From assembly GCF_016765615.1 (NCBI RefSeq), contig NZ_JAESWA010000022.1:1034555-1098554 (forward strand): DNA of 64,000 nt. The letters are read 5' to 3'. Made by a program: the position numbers and the translations under genes. Origin of the DNA: Clostridium paridis (GTDB taxonomy: Bacteria; Bacillota; Clostridia; Clostridiales; Clostridiaceae). Within the stretch, counting starts at the first letter, position 1, and each line of letters begins with the position of its first letter. The notes under the pieces were generated by a model, which was given only the letters and a program-made list of their open reading frames with translations, was not told the DNA's origin and did not search any database. This document shows, in pieces, positions 26,219-34,874 of this stretch.

Positions 26219-27256
26219 TTATAAATATTTGCTTTTAAATAAATCTAAGAACTCTTTTTTATCCGCTTCTTCAGCTGCTTTTCCTTTAAATTTTGATAGA
26301 AAAGCTTCATAGCTCCATTTCTTTTTTTTGTAATAATAATTTGAAACTAAATTATAATAATCATTTGGAAATACCATCATTGAATAAAGCACATTAAGCT
26401 CTTCCTTATCTAACTTATTAATAGATTCATAACTATTAATTATCTCATTACATTTATCTAAATCATATCCAAAATTTTTAATAGATTTAATTATAAAATT
26501 GCATAAATCATGGACTCTTATATCAATAAGTGAATATTCAAAATCAATAAAATATGCTTTTTCTTTAGCTAAGATTATATTATGATACGCCAAATCATTA
26601 TGACATAAGACTATCTTACTCTCATCATTACATGATTTTAAATATTCAGGGCCATTAATTCCCAATATTGCTTTATCAATATTAGCTATTTGCTCATTAA
26701 TTGTGGATAGAAATAATTCATCAAAAGAATTCTTGTTTTTAAAAGTACTAACCATATCTTCAATATCTTTTAGTTCTTCTCTTGCTTTCCTAAAATAATC
26801 AGGCATCTTGAATAAATTATTTTTTACGTCTAAAGTCTCTATATTCCTTAAATGATTTAACAATCCCAAGGATGCATTATGATATTTAGCTAAAGCTGTT
26901 GCCGCCATATTTACATCTAGTGGATTAGCACAACAACATTCCCTACCTTCTATTAATTCCATAACACAGTATATACCATCATTCCACTTCACATAGTAAT
27001 TTCCGTCCCCAGCTTTTACGAAGTTAAGTATATCTGAAAACCCTTCTCTAATATAATCTAGTGATGTTGTAATAAATTTTATATCATCTGTATTTTCTAT
27101 TTTCTTTAATATTCTTTTTCCTTTATCTGTAATTAGTAAATATACACTTCTTAAAGGTACTAAATCTTCAACTCTTAAGTCAAATTTTTTAAACAGTTCC
27201 ACATCTAAGTCATATTCACAGAGATATTTCTCATCAGCATATCTAAGTTTGTTCAT
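26219..27256 (-). CDS. CotS-family spore coat kinase-like protein
   Basis: Second CotS-like member, 345 residues. It keeps a catalytic-loop equivalent, LCHNDLAYHN, with Asn in place of the second His of its relatives, and the metal-binding AYFIDFEYS. The C-terminal MVFPNDYYNLVSNYYYKKK repeats the island pattern. It follows the pseudokinase gene by 12 bp and is surely in the same operon. AGAAGGGTGATTAT precedes the ATG. Three cysteines in a row (ECCCANP) occur near residue 120, possible sites for coat cross-linking. Substrate unknown. Confidence 0.82.
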   Translation of the reverse strand: MNKLRYADEKYLCEYDLDVELFKKFDLRVEDLVPLRSVYLLITDKGKRILKKIENTDDIKFITTSLDYIREGFSDILNFVKAGDGNYYVKWNDGIYCVMELIEGRECCCANPLDVNMAATALAKYHNASLGLLNHLRNIETLDVKNNLFKMPDYFRKAREELKDIEDMVSTFKNKNSFDELFLSTINEQIANIDKAILGINGPEYLKSCNDESKIVLCHNDLAYHNIILAKEKAYFIDFEYSLIDIRVHDLCNFIIKSIKNFGYDLDKCNEIINSYESINKLDKEELNVLYSMMVFPNDYYNLVSNYYYKKKKWSYEAFLSKFKGKAAEEADKKEFLDLFKSKYL

Positions 27257-27268
27257 ATAATCACCCTT

Positions 27269-27994
27269 CTATATCGTAATACTATTATCAAATTCACACG
27301 CCTTCATAAATTTATAATAGAAGGTCTCCTCATTCCACTGTTTCTTTCCTTCCTTATATTTTTGAAGTAATTTCATACTTTCTTGAGGGTATAAAATGTA
27401 TCCCATTAGAAAAACCTTGGAGTTATCTTGGAGCTTTTCATTTTTAACTATATAGTCTATAAAACCTCCATAAGAAGTCACAACACTATACTTTCTAAGC
27501 TTCATAAGAAATTTTCCATAGTCACTTTCAATAATGTTATAGCATACTCCTTTCACAGAATTTATGATAATTTTTTCATTATACTTTAAATGTCTAAAAT
27601 CACAATTTCCTAAAATTATCTCGCCATTATCCATTGCCCTTCTAAGAATTGATAAATAATTTGAATTATCAATATATCCTATAGCTTTTTCAGCATTTAA
27701 TAATACCTTATAAACTTTATCTTTTATATGTTCTGGATAGTAATCTTTTAATGCTGCCCTGCTTACTTTTCTATATAATACTTTAAATTCTTCAAAATCT
27801 TCACCAATTCTACTAGGAACTGTCGGAATAATATCATAAGGATACTCACTCAAGATTTTATGAATTTCATTTATAATATCTAGCTGGCTATATATATCTT
27901 CTATTTTTAGTTTGGCGCCAGTACTATCAAATTCCTCTTTATTAATCAATACATCTCTATTATTTAAATATTGTTCTAATGTAAGGAATCTCAT
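27269..27994 (-). CDS. Degenerate CotS-like protein, probable pseudokinase
   Basis: The 241-residue protein aligns in layout with the CotS-like proteins around it but has lost the catalytic residues. Where relatives have CHHDYTYHN it reads CDFRHLKYNE, and the metal-binding DFDY is replaced by NSVKGVCYN. The C-terminal FLMGYILYPQESMKLLQKYK and KQWNEETFYYKFM still match the island pattern. About 90 residues of the N-terminal lobe are missing or shortened. The frame is intact and GAGGGGGTAGCA precedes the ATG. It looks like a maintained structural or partner protein rather than a decaying gene. Confidence 0.7.
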   Translation of the reverse strand: MRFLTLEQYLNNRDVLINKEEFDSTGAKLKIEDIYSQLDIINEIHKILSEYPYDIIPTVPSRIGEDFEEFKVLYRKVSRAALKDYYPEHIKDKVYKVLLNAEKAIGYIDNSNYLSILRRAMDNGEIILGNCDFRHLKYNEKIIINSVKGVCYNIIESDYGKFLMKLRKYSVVTSYGGFIDYIVKNEKLQDNSKVFLMGYILYPQESMKLLQKYKEGKKQWNEETFYYKFMKACEFDNSITI

Positions 27995-28067
27995 TGCTAC
28001 CCCCTCTTATAAATGTTAAGACAAATCCAGTAGGAAATAGACTATAGATCTTTGATACCTTGTACAT

Positions 28068-28137
28068 ATAGGTTTTTTTATAGAAAACTTAACTTATACT
28101 TACATAAATAAGTTAATAGTTGAACTTAAAACCCTAT
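28068..28137 (-). repeat. 70-bp terminal-inverted-repeat element, copy B
   Basis: Same family as copy A, in the opposite orientation. Read on the minus strand it goes ATAGGGTTTTAAGTTCAACT, then CTTATTTATGTAAG, and ends AAAAAACCTAT. It lies between two CotS-like genes. Confidence 0.85.
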
Positions 28138-28175
28138 GATTTCAAAACTCTACCCTATTCCCTAACTTTTACACC

Positions 28176-29186
28176 CTAAAGTCTAATTCTTGAATTTGTA
28201 AACTCTTTAATAAACTCCTGTTTTTCCTCTCTATCTTCAATATACTTTTTTAATTTATCAACAAAAAATTCTTCTCCCCAAGGTTGCTGTTCCCAATAAT
28301 ACTGTATTCCTAATTGCCAGAATTGTTGCGGAAATTTAATAAATGTCCCTATTATTTTATTATCATCCTTAAATAATCTATTTACAGAAGTATAGTTCTC
28401 TAATATTTCTATTGCTTTCTTCTTATCCCATTTTCCATTTTTCATAGATCTAATAATAAGGGATGATAAATCATGTAATGAACTATCAAGAATGCAATAA
28501 TCAAAGTCTATTACATACATTTCTCTATTACCTGTTACTAGTACGTTATGATGAGCATAGTCATGATGACAGAATCCTCTCTTAAATACTTCTTTATTCA
28601 TTCTGTCAAAATAATTATATTTCTTTAAATCTGTAATTGTTTCTTCTATTTGCTTTAATTCATCTTCCATTACACTTAGATAAAGCTTATCAAATTCACT
28701 CTTATACATTTTTTGATTTATTCTCTTTTTGAAATCAAGTATTTCACTTTCTCTAGTTTGAAAATTATCTATCCATCTGAACCAAAATATCCTTGGTCTC
28801 ATTTTTCTGTTTAAGCTAAACCCTTGACTTGATAAGTGAAGTTCAGCTAACTTCTTAGTTACTTCCATCAATTCAATCACATTGTCATAATTACTTTCCC
28901 TTGAGGTTATCCAAGGAGAAAGATAACAAAACTTATTATCGAAGGCTATATATTTTTTGCCTTTACGTGTCTCTATAATATCTGGTATATTTTCAAATCC
29001 TCTATTTTTCAGATGGAGAATTGCTGATAGAATAAAATAAAAATGAGGATAATCATATTTTATGGTTTTTAAACTATACTCCTTATCCCCAGATTTAATT
29101 AAATAAATATTTTTTTTATTTTCAATTTCATCTATATCTATTCCATAACTCTCCATCAATAAATCTTGTAAAGTCTCTAACCTCAA
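28176..29186 (-). CDS. CotS-family spore coat kinase-like protein
   Basis: Third CotS-like protein, with the catalytic loop GFCHHDYAHHN, metal-binding VIDFDYC and C-terminal FPQQFWQLGIQYYW. I chose the TTG at 29186 because GGGAGG lies eight bases upstream and the resulting 336-residue protein aligns at its N-terminus with the relative at 21.7 kb. An ATG at 29267 would add 27 residues but has no ribosome site. The gene is divergent from the second GT4 gene, repeating the kinase-glycosyltransferase pairing seen at 22 kb. A 70-bp repeat lies just downstream. Substrate unknown. Confidence 0.8.
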   Translation of the reverse strand: MRLETLQDLLMESYGIDIDEIENKKNIYLIKSGDKEYSLKTIKYDYPHFYFILSAILHLKNRGFENIPDIIETRKGKKYIAFDNKFCYLSPWITSRESNYDNVIELMEVTKKLAELHLSSQGFSLNRKMRPRIFWFRWIDNFQTRESEILDFKKRINQKMYKSEFDKLYLSVMEDELKQIEETITDLKKYNYFDRMNKEVFKRGFCHHDYAHHNVLVTGNREMYVIDFDYCILDSSLHDLSSLIIRSMKNGKWDKKKAIEILENYTSVNRLFKDDNKIIGTFIKFPQQFWQLGIQYYWEQQPWGEEFFVDKLKKYIEDREEKQEFIKEFTNSRIRL

Positions 29187-29352
29187 TCGTCTTTCCTCCC
29201 ATAGTAATTCTAAGTTATTATATGTATCAAAATAGATATTGGTGAATTTAATCACCTTTAAGACCATCAGTCATATTTATATATTATATATAACAGACAT
29301 TTATATTTTTGGATGTCTCGCTTGTATTTAGTAATGTTCTAGGGAGTATTTT

Positions 29353-30492
29353 ATGGATGTATGTATAGATGCTAGGGGATTAAATTGGTATAGAGGTACT
29401 GGAATTGGAACTTATACCTACAATTTACTGAAGAATATCCTTGGAATAAAATCAGATAACAAATATCATTTAATTTGGTCTGGAGATGGATATGAATCAT
29501 TTATTAATGAAAAAATCAGTGTACTAATGGCTTCTAAAAAGCACCAAAGATTCTTTGAGAATTACTACATCCCATCATATATAGAAAAGAAGCATTTAGA
29601 CATTTATCATGTTCCTCAAAATGGTATGGGCTTAGCTCAAGATATTTCTTGTAATAAAATAGTTACAATACATGATTTAATTCCATATACTCTACCCGAA
29701 ACAGTCGGGGCAGGCTATTTAAAAAGATTTCTAATGGAAATGCCAAAAATAATTGAGAACTCTCAAGGAATAATAACTGTTTCTGAGTATTCTAAAAAAG
29801 ATATTTTAAGGTTTTTTCCACACTTTTCTGATGATGATATTTTCGTAACCCCATTAGCTGCCAACGAAGAATTTAGACCTCTTGACAAGGATAAATGTAA
29901 AAACTATTTAAGTGAAACCTATAATATTTCAACCCCATATTTCTTATATCTAGGTGGTTTTAGTTCTAGAAAAAATGTAAAAGGCTTAATACTTGCCTAT
30001 GAAAAAGCTTTACTTAGCTTTAATAAACCAATATCTCTAGTTATAGTTGGTTCCTTAAGAGAAGAAGGTGAAGCATTAAAAAACTTAGTAGAAAGTAAAC
30101 ACTTAAATCATTATATAAAATTTATTGGTTTTTGCCCTGATGAAGTTCTACCTATACTCTACAATGCATGTGAAGCCTTTGTATATCCTTCAACCTATGA
30201 AGGCTTTGGTTTACCACCCCTTGAGGCTATGTGTTGCAAAACTCCAGTTATAGCGTCAAATATAACTTCAATCCCTGAAGTTGTTCAAGATGCAGGAATA
30301 TTAATAAATCCATATGATATATTGGATATTTCAAATTCTCTTGTTAATTTATCTCAAAATGATGCCTTAAGAATTGAACTAAGTGAAAAAGCTTATGAAA
30401 GAAGCAAGGATTTTTCTTGGGAAAAAACTGCTGATATTACATTAAAAGCTTATAGCAAAATAAATGAAAAATACCTTTTATATAACACATAA
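29353..30492 (+). CDS. GT4 glycosyltransferase, spore-coat island copy 2
   Basis: The 379-residue family 4 glycosyltransferase is a paralogue of the gene at 22.8 kb. The N-terminus MDVCIDARGLNWYRGTGIGT is nearly the same, and both share YHVPQNGxGL and ITVSEYSKKDI-type segments. The donor domain has LGGFSSRKNVKGLILAY and YPSTYEGFGLPPLEAMCC. The ribosome site AGGGAG lies six bases before the ATG. It is divergent from a CotS-like gene. Divergence between the copies is large enough that this is not a recent tandem duplication. Likely role in spore-surface glycosylation, inferred from context only. Confidence 0.88.
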   Translation: MDVCIDARGLNWYRGTGIGTYTYNLLKNILGIKSDNKYHLIWSGDGYESFINEKISVLMASKKHQRFFENYYIPSYIEKKHLDIYHVPQNGMGLAQDISCNKIVTIHDLIPYTLPETVGAGYLKRFLMEMPKIIENSQGIITVSEYSKKDILRFFPHFSDDDIFVTPLAANEEFRPLDKDKCKNYLSETYNISTPYFLYLGGFSSRKNVKGLILAYEKALLSFNKPISLVIVGSLREEGEALKNLVESKHLNHYIKFIGFCPDEVLPILYNACEAFVYPSTYEGFGLPPLEAMCCKTPVIASNITSIPEVVQDAGILINPYDILDISNSLVNLSQNDALRIELSEKAYERSKDFSWEKTADITLKAYSKINEKYLLYNT

Positions 30493-30504
30493 ATTAATTC
30501 GTGA

Positions 30505-30540
30505 AAAAACCTCAGAATACATTATAATCCTGAGGTTTTT
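30505..30540. terminator. Bidirectional terminator after GT4 copy 2
   Basis: AAAAACCTCAG pairs with CTGAGGTTTTT with a 14-nt A/T-rich loop. It lies between convergent genes. Confidence 0.88.
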
Positions 30541-30541
30541 C

Positions 30542-31654
30542 TTATTTATCCATTGATTCCTTTTTAACTTGCTCGTCTAACTTTTTATAGTCATCTATTG
30601 TATAATTTCTATTACATATATTAGCCATTAAACTCCATACCTTGTCATTGTTAACCTTTGAAAATTCAGTATCTACAATTGAATTCTTATAAAATACTAC
30701 TGAGCTAGGGAAAAAAGTATTTTCTTTCAAAAATTTTTCCATTAAACTTTGATTATTAATTGAATAAGTTATAAATCTAGTTGCCAATTCTTGTTTTTCA
30801 TTTGTACTTTTAACAATTGCTAAATTTTCTCCATCAAGAGAAGCTGCTCTATTACCTCCAATTTCAAATGCAGGTAACATCACTGCTGTTAAAGTATCTT
30901 CATTGGAAGCATCTATTATATTATTATAATTATCCTTAGTTGCAATATATGCTATTGTAGTTCCTTTACCCATCAAGTCATTATTCTTAATAAAATCTAA
31001 TGTCTCTTTAATATTTTTATCTGTCCCTGCTTGATATAACATAATATTTCTTAAGGAATCTAAGGTTACATAACTATAATTAAGTAAGCTAATCTTGCCA
31101 CTAGATTTGTTTTTTATATCTTTCGAAACATCCAGTAATTCTTTCCATGTTCTTATATCTTCAACTTTATACCCATATTGATCCAATATGTCTTTTCTTA
31201 GAAACATAAACACTGGGTTATTTTCAATAGGTATTGCTAAAAGATCATCTTGTACACTAATCTCATTTAGTCTCCAGCTATTAAAAGTTTTTCCATAGGA
31301 GTCTATTATATTATGTGCTGATGCAATTCCTTGCATTCCTTTATTAGATAAGTTTCTTAAATCCTTAGAATTAATTGAAACTACAGATGGCGCATCGTCA
31401 CTACTAGAACCTTTTTCTATATAATTAATAATTTCATCCTTAGATTTTTCCTTAACAGTTATACTAACCTTCTTATTAGTCTCCATAAACTCTTTTGAAG
31501 ATTCTTCTAAGTATTTATAATTTTCTTTTGAAGCCCAAATTACAAAACTTCCTTTTAGTGGTTTTAAATTTATTACTTTGTTATTTGCATAAAAAAGACC
31601 TACTACAATAAAAATACATAAAAATAATATGCTATATTTAATTTTATTTTTCAT
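30542..31654 (-). CDS. Orphan extracellular solute-binding protein, family 1 type
   Basis: The 370-residue protein has the two-lobe pattern of ABC sugar-binding proteins: GSFVIWASKENYKYLEE at the start of the fold, AIPIENNPVFMFLRKD and TWKELLDVSKDI in the middle. Residues 7-24 are a hydrophobic segment (ILFLCIFIVVGLFYANN), but no lipobox cysteine follows. It is thus membrane-anchored or cleaved rather than a standard lipoprotein. No permease or ATPase gene is adjacent. The divergent LysR-type gene may regulate it. It may act as a sensor or coat-associated binding protein; ligand unknown. Confidence 0.7.
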   Translation of the reverse strand: MKNKIKYSILFLCIFIVVGLFYANNKVINLKPLKGSFVIWASKENYKYLEESSKEFMETNKKVSITVKEKSKDEIINYIEKGSSSDDAPSVVSINSKDLRNLSNKGMQGIASAHNIIDSYGKTFNSWRLNEISVQDDLLAIPIENNPVFMFLRKDILDQYGYKVEDIRTWKELLDVSKDIKNKSSGKISLLNYSYVTLDSLRNIMLYQAGTDKNIKETLDFIKNNDLMGKGTTIAYIATKDNYNNIIDASNEDTLTAVMLPAFEIGGNRAASLDGENLAIVKSTNEKQELATRFITYSINNQSLMEKFLKENTFFPSSVVFYKNSIVDTEFSKVNNDKVWSLMANICNRNYTIDDYKKLDEQVKKESMDK

Positions 31655-31834
31655 ATTTGTTCTCCTTACTGTAAGTTATTATAAAAATATCATAAATAAA
31701 TCAAGTTTTCAATGACAATTCTACATTATGTAATGTTTTCAATTGATAAAAATTATTGTTTGCAATATTAAATAATATTGTCTATAATTAATTTATTAAT
31801 TTATTATGAATTTATTATTAACATGGAGGATAAA

Positions 31835-32725
31835 ATGCATTTAGATAACTTACGATATTTTTATGATATCGCTACAACCAAAAATATATCTGATGTTGCA
31901 AAAAAATCACACATTTCTCAATCTGCTCTTTCTCAGCAACTTATAAAATTAGAGGACAAGCTAGATATGAAGCTGCTGGAAAGAAGTAATAAAGGCGTTG
32001 AACTAACTCCTGAAGGCGAAATCGTTCTAAAGTATTGTAGAGCTATATTATCAAATTATGATAATATGATTGAGGAATTATCATCAAAAAAATACAATAA
32101 AAAATGTTTAAATATACATTCATGCTCATATATACAAAGTTTTATTCTTCCTAATATTATTATGGATATTAAAAACTCTTTTTCTGACTTAAAGATAAGT
32201 ATAAACTCTGTTCATGCTTCATCTAACATTAATTTTTTAAATACAAGTACCTTTGATATTTTTATCTACTGCGAACAGATTGCTAATGATGCATTAATCT
32301 GTCAGGAGCTATTAGAAGATGAAATAATTGCAGTTTGTCCTTATGATTTTAATATAAAAGAAGAATACACCTTTGATGAACTATCTTCTTTACCTTTAAT
32401 ACTTGTAAATAATTTTTGTACAATATGCAAAAGCTTTGAAGATAAAATTATAGAATTAAATATGAAAAAAGATAAGTTAAACATTGTACTTTCCACTGAT
32501 TCTCCAGTAGTAGCCTTAAACACCTTATCTAGCACAAATGCTATATGCTTTATTCCAAAACTTGTTGCAAATAAATATCTTAGTAATTCTCAATTTAAAC
32601 AAGTAAATATAAAAGATTTTAAATTTAATTATTCTCTATATATATTAGTTAATAAAGCTTTCTATTCACAAGAAAAAAAGCTTATTGATACCTTAAAGAA
32701 AAAAATTAAAGGATTCTTAAAATAG
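31835..32725 (+). CDS. LysR-family transcriptional regulator
   Basis: The 296-residue regulator has the N-terminal winged helix of the family (LDNLRYFYDIATTKNISDVA, then SALSQQLIKLEDKLDMKLLE) and a periplasmic-binding-like effector domain. GGAGG sits five bases before the ATG at 31835; in-frame starts upstream lack a ribosome site. It is divergent from the orphan solute-binding protein gene with a 180-bp spacer, the usual arrangement for a LysR protein and its target. The effector is unknown. The stop codon lies within the loop of a terminator hairpin shared with the convergent gene. Confidence 0.88.
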   Translation: MHLDNLRYFYDIATTKNISDVAKKSHISQSALSQQLIKLEDKLDMKLLERSNKGVELTPEGEIVLKYCRAILSNYDNMIEELSSKKYNKKCLNIHSCSYIQSFILPNIIMDIKNSFSDLKISINSVHASSNINFLNTSTFDIFIYCEQIANDALICQELLEDEIIAVCPYDFNIKEEYTFDELSSLPLILVNNFCTICKSFEDKIIELNMKKDKLNIVLSTDSPVVALNTLSSTNAICFIPKLVANKYLSNSQFKQVNIKDFKFNYSLYILVNKAFYSQEKKLIDTLKKKIKGFLK

Positions 32726-32733
32726 AATCCTTT
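32708..32733. terminator. Hairpin spanning the ends of the LysR and polyprenyl synthetase genes
   Basis: AAAGGATTCT pairs with AGAATCCTTT with a 6-nt loop. The plus-strand stop codon is in the loop region and the minus-strand gene ends at the right arm. Plus-strand tail is AATAATTTC. Confidence 0.7.
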
Positions 32734-33700
32734 AATAATTTCTATATAATAACTTTTCAATAACTTCTCTAAGAATATCCTTGAATGTATTATCCGGAAG
32801 TCTTTCAATTCTTTTAAATGCTTTTTGTGAATATTTAAGTGCTAGTGCTTTTGACTTCTCTACACCATCATTTTTTCTAACTAAATCAATAATCGATTTA
32901 ATATCTTCTTCATCATAATGACTTTTATCGAAATACTCTTCAAATGCTTTTCTATTTTCTTTTACTGCATAAAGAAAAGGTAGTGTAAATATTCCTTGTT
33001 TTATATCATTTCCAGCAGATTTCTTGATGCTTTCATCAGTTCCAACATAATCTAAAATATCATCTATTATTTGAAATGCCATTCCTACATCATGCCCTAT
33101 GTTCCAAAACTCTCTTGATAGTTTTTCAGAACAGCCGCTTTCTGCAGCTCCAATATAGAAAGATAATGAAAATAGCTCTGCTGTTTTTCCTGATATTCTT
33201 GATAAATATTCTTTAATAGATATTTTATTACTAAACTTTGAATTCATTTGATTAATTTCACCAAGACATATTCTTGACATAGATTTTGAATCAACTTTAA
33301 TACTTTGAAGAGACCCCTCTGAAGCAAGTACTTTAAAGCATGCACAAAATAGATAGTCTCCTATATATACTGCATAATCTTTTCCATACTTTGATTGAAT
33401 GGTTTCCTGACCTCTTCTCATTTTCGAATCATCAATTATATCATCATGCACTAGAGTAGCCATGTGCATCATCTCAACTACTGATGCTAACGAATTTGTT
33501 TTTCCTATATCATCATTCTTTCCCCATTTTGATGCAATAATAACAAATGCAGGTCTAAGCATCTTTCCACCTGAATTAACTAATTCTAAAATGGAATTTT
33601 CTATTACTTTATCTTTACATCTTGAATTATCTTCTATTATTTTAAGTACCTGTTTTAATTGCTTTTTTATATCTGGGTACTGATTCCACATTTTATCCAT
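32732..33700 (-). CDS. dmkB: Polyprenyl diphosphate synthase (DmkB/HepT type)
   Basis: The 322-residue trans-prenyltransferase makes a long isoprenoid diphosphate, the side chain of menaquinone-type quinones. It has both aspartate-rich motifs, HDDIIDDSKMRRG near residue 80 and DDILDY near 212, and the GGKMLRP substrate loop. GAGGAGATCTT precedes the ATG. It is the last gene of ndh2-eetA-eetB-dmkB, the order I recall from the Listeria extracellular electron transfer locus, where its counterpart is DmkB. Chain length cannot be read from sequence. No other quinone biosynthesis gene is in the window. Confidence 0.88.
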   Translation of the reverse strand: MDKMWNQYPDIKKQLKQVLKIIEDNSRCKDKVIENSILELVNSGGKMLRPAFVIIASKWGKNDDIGKTNSLASVVEMMHMATLVHDDIIDDSKMRRGQETIQSKYGKDYAVYIGDYLFCACFKVLASEGSLQSIKVDSKSMSRICLGEINQMNSKFSNKISIKEYLSRISGKTAELFSLSFYIGAAESGCSEKLSREFWNIGHDVGMAFQIIDDILDYVGTDESIKKSAGNDIKQGIFTLPFLYAVKENRKAFEEYFDKSHYDEEDIKSIIDLVRKNDGVEKSKALALKYSQKAFKRIERLPDNTFKDILREVIEKLLYRNY

Positions 33701-33717
33701 AAGATCTCCTCAACTTT

Positions 33718-34239
33718 TTAAGAAATTTTATTAAAGTAAGGAAGTTTTGACATATGTTTAATTGCATAATTTGCAGTAATTCCAATAAATACTCCTGTTC
33801 CAATACCAACCAATGATAATACCGGAAGATATAGCATAACTCCTATATTTCTTACAATCATTGATGCAATTAGTAATTGGCCTAAGTTATGAAATACTCC
33901 ACCACTGCAACTTACTCCTATAATACTAACTTTATCCTTACCAATTCCTTTAACTACTATCATCATCACAAAGCTCAATATAGCTCCAGCAAAGGAATAC
34001 ATAAAGGAAGATAAATTTCCTCCAAACATTGTTGCTAATGTAAGTCTTAGCAATATAATTATTAGTACATCTCTTTTTTTATCCAAAGTATATAAACCTA
34101 TAACAGAAATAAGATTTGCTAATCCAAGCTTAGCCCCCGGTGTAGGCAATGGCATTGGAATCATACTCTCAAATATATGTAAAACTAATGCTTGAGCAAC
34201 TAATAAAGATATATATACTAATTTGGCGGTCTTTCTCAT
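33718..34239 (-). CDS. eetB: EetB-like Gx-transporter family membrane protein
   Basis: The 173-residue membrane protein has about five hydrophobic helices and the family's PTPGAKLGLANLISVIGLY motif and FMYSFAGAILSFVMM. It is often annotated as heptaprenyl diphosphate synthase component I or Gx transporter. In Listeria the syntenic protein EetB is needed to pass electrons from the quinone to the extracytoplasmic flavin. It starts 17 bp after the next gene begins upstream in the operon, with AGAGGTGAAAAC before the ATG. The substrate-transport name is a family label, not evidence of transport here. Confidence 0.82.
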   Translation of the reverse strand: MRKTAKLVYISLLVAQALVLHIFESMIPMPLPTPGAKLGLANLISVIGLYTLDKKRDVLIIILLRLTLATMFGGNLSSFMYSFAGAILSFVMMIVVKGIGKDKVSIIGVSCSGGVFHNLGQLLIASMIVRNIGVMLYLPVLSLVGIGTGVFIGITANYAIKHMSKLPYFNKIS

Positions 34240-34249
34240 GTTTTCACCT

Positions 34250-34633
34250 CTAATATGACAGAATTACTCCATCTTCTGAAGTTTCGCCTTTAACTTCCAC
34301 CATTAATTTATGCGGTAAACATACTAGGTTTTCTCCAACACTATCTATAAAGCCTGGCTTCATACATATTTTATCTGGGCAATCGGCATCTATAATAGCA
34401 ATCTTATTATCTTTGACTTCTACTATATTTACTCCATACTTTGTCTTTATCTCTATGGAATCCTGCCCCTTATGTGTTGAAAGGGGTATATTTTTATATA
34501 CCTTTCCCTCAATTGTAATTTGAGCATATGTTTCCTTATAATCTTTTTTTAATATTACTCCGAATATTAATTCAGGAAGAAAGGATAATGTTACAAGCAG
34601 AATAATAATTATAATATCCCACTTCTTAATCAT
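34250..34633 (-). CDS. eetA: EetA-like NusG domain II membrane protein
   Basis: The 127-residue protein has one N-terminal membrane helix (about residues 4-25) and an extracytoplasmic NusG domain II (COG5341 type) with the conserved IIDADCPDKICMKPGFI and CLPHKLMVEV. The two or three cysteines of that block lie outside the cell and could bind metal or be redox-active. In the Listeria locus the equivalent is EetA. The ATG at 34633 has GGAG upstream; in-frame ATGs before it lack ribosome sites. It is 10 bp from eetB, so it is in the same operon. Confidence 0.82.
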   Translation of the reverse strand: MIKKWDIIIIILLVTLSFLPELIFGVILKKDYKETYAQITIEGKVYKNIPLSTHKGQDSIEIKTKYGVNIVEVKDNKIAIIDADCPDKICMKPGFIDSVGENLVCLPHKLMVEVKGETSEDGVILSY

Positions 34634-34726
34634 AATAGTATTCTCCATTCTTATATATAATTCTATAATGTTATATAACAACATTTTAATTCATTATATC
34701 ATAAAACTATTACATAAAGTGATAAA

Positions 34727-34796
34727 AAAAGATGGTAAAAAGCTTTGTTAATGCAATATTTGAAGATCATTGCCTAGCCTTTTACCTTCTTTTAAA
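34727..34796 (-). terminator. Long imperfect inverted repeat between ndh2 and eetA
   Basis: AAAAGATGGTAAAAAGC faces GCCTTTTACCTTCTTTT with two mismatches and a loop of about 35 nt. On the minus strand it ends CTTTTTTTATC, so it can act as a terminator or attenuator between ndh2 and the eetAB-dmkB part. Confidence 0.55.
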
Positions 34797-34813
34797 ATGT
34801 TACCACATATATA

Positions 34814-34848
34814 AGTTCATTCTCTAATTAACTTTTAGAGAATGAACT
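34814..34848 (-). terminator. Hairpin after ndh2
   Basis: AGTTCATTCTCTA pairs with TAGAGAATGAACT, 13 bp with a 9-nt loop, 26 bp after the ndh2 stop. The minus-strand tail (TATATATG) is poor in T, so it may be an mRNA-end stabiliser followed by the longer hairpin at 34727-34796. Confidence 0.6.
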
Positions 34849-34874
34849 ATTAATACATTATATTTAAGTTCTAT

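Noticed and set aside
22815..30492. Recent tandem duplication of a kinase-glycosyltransferase block
   Set aside because: The two GT4 proteins share motifs but differ in most positions, and the gene order between them is not a simple copy; the duplication, if any, is old.
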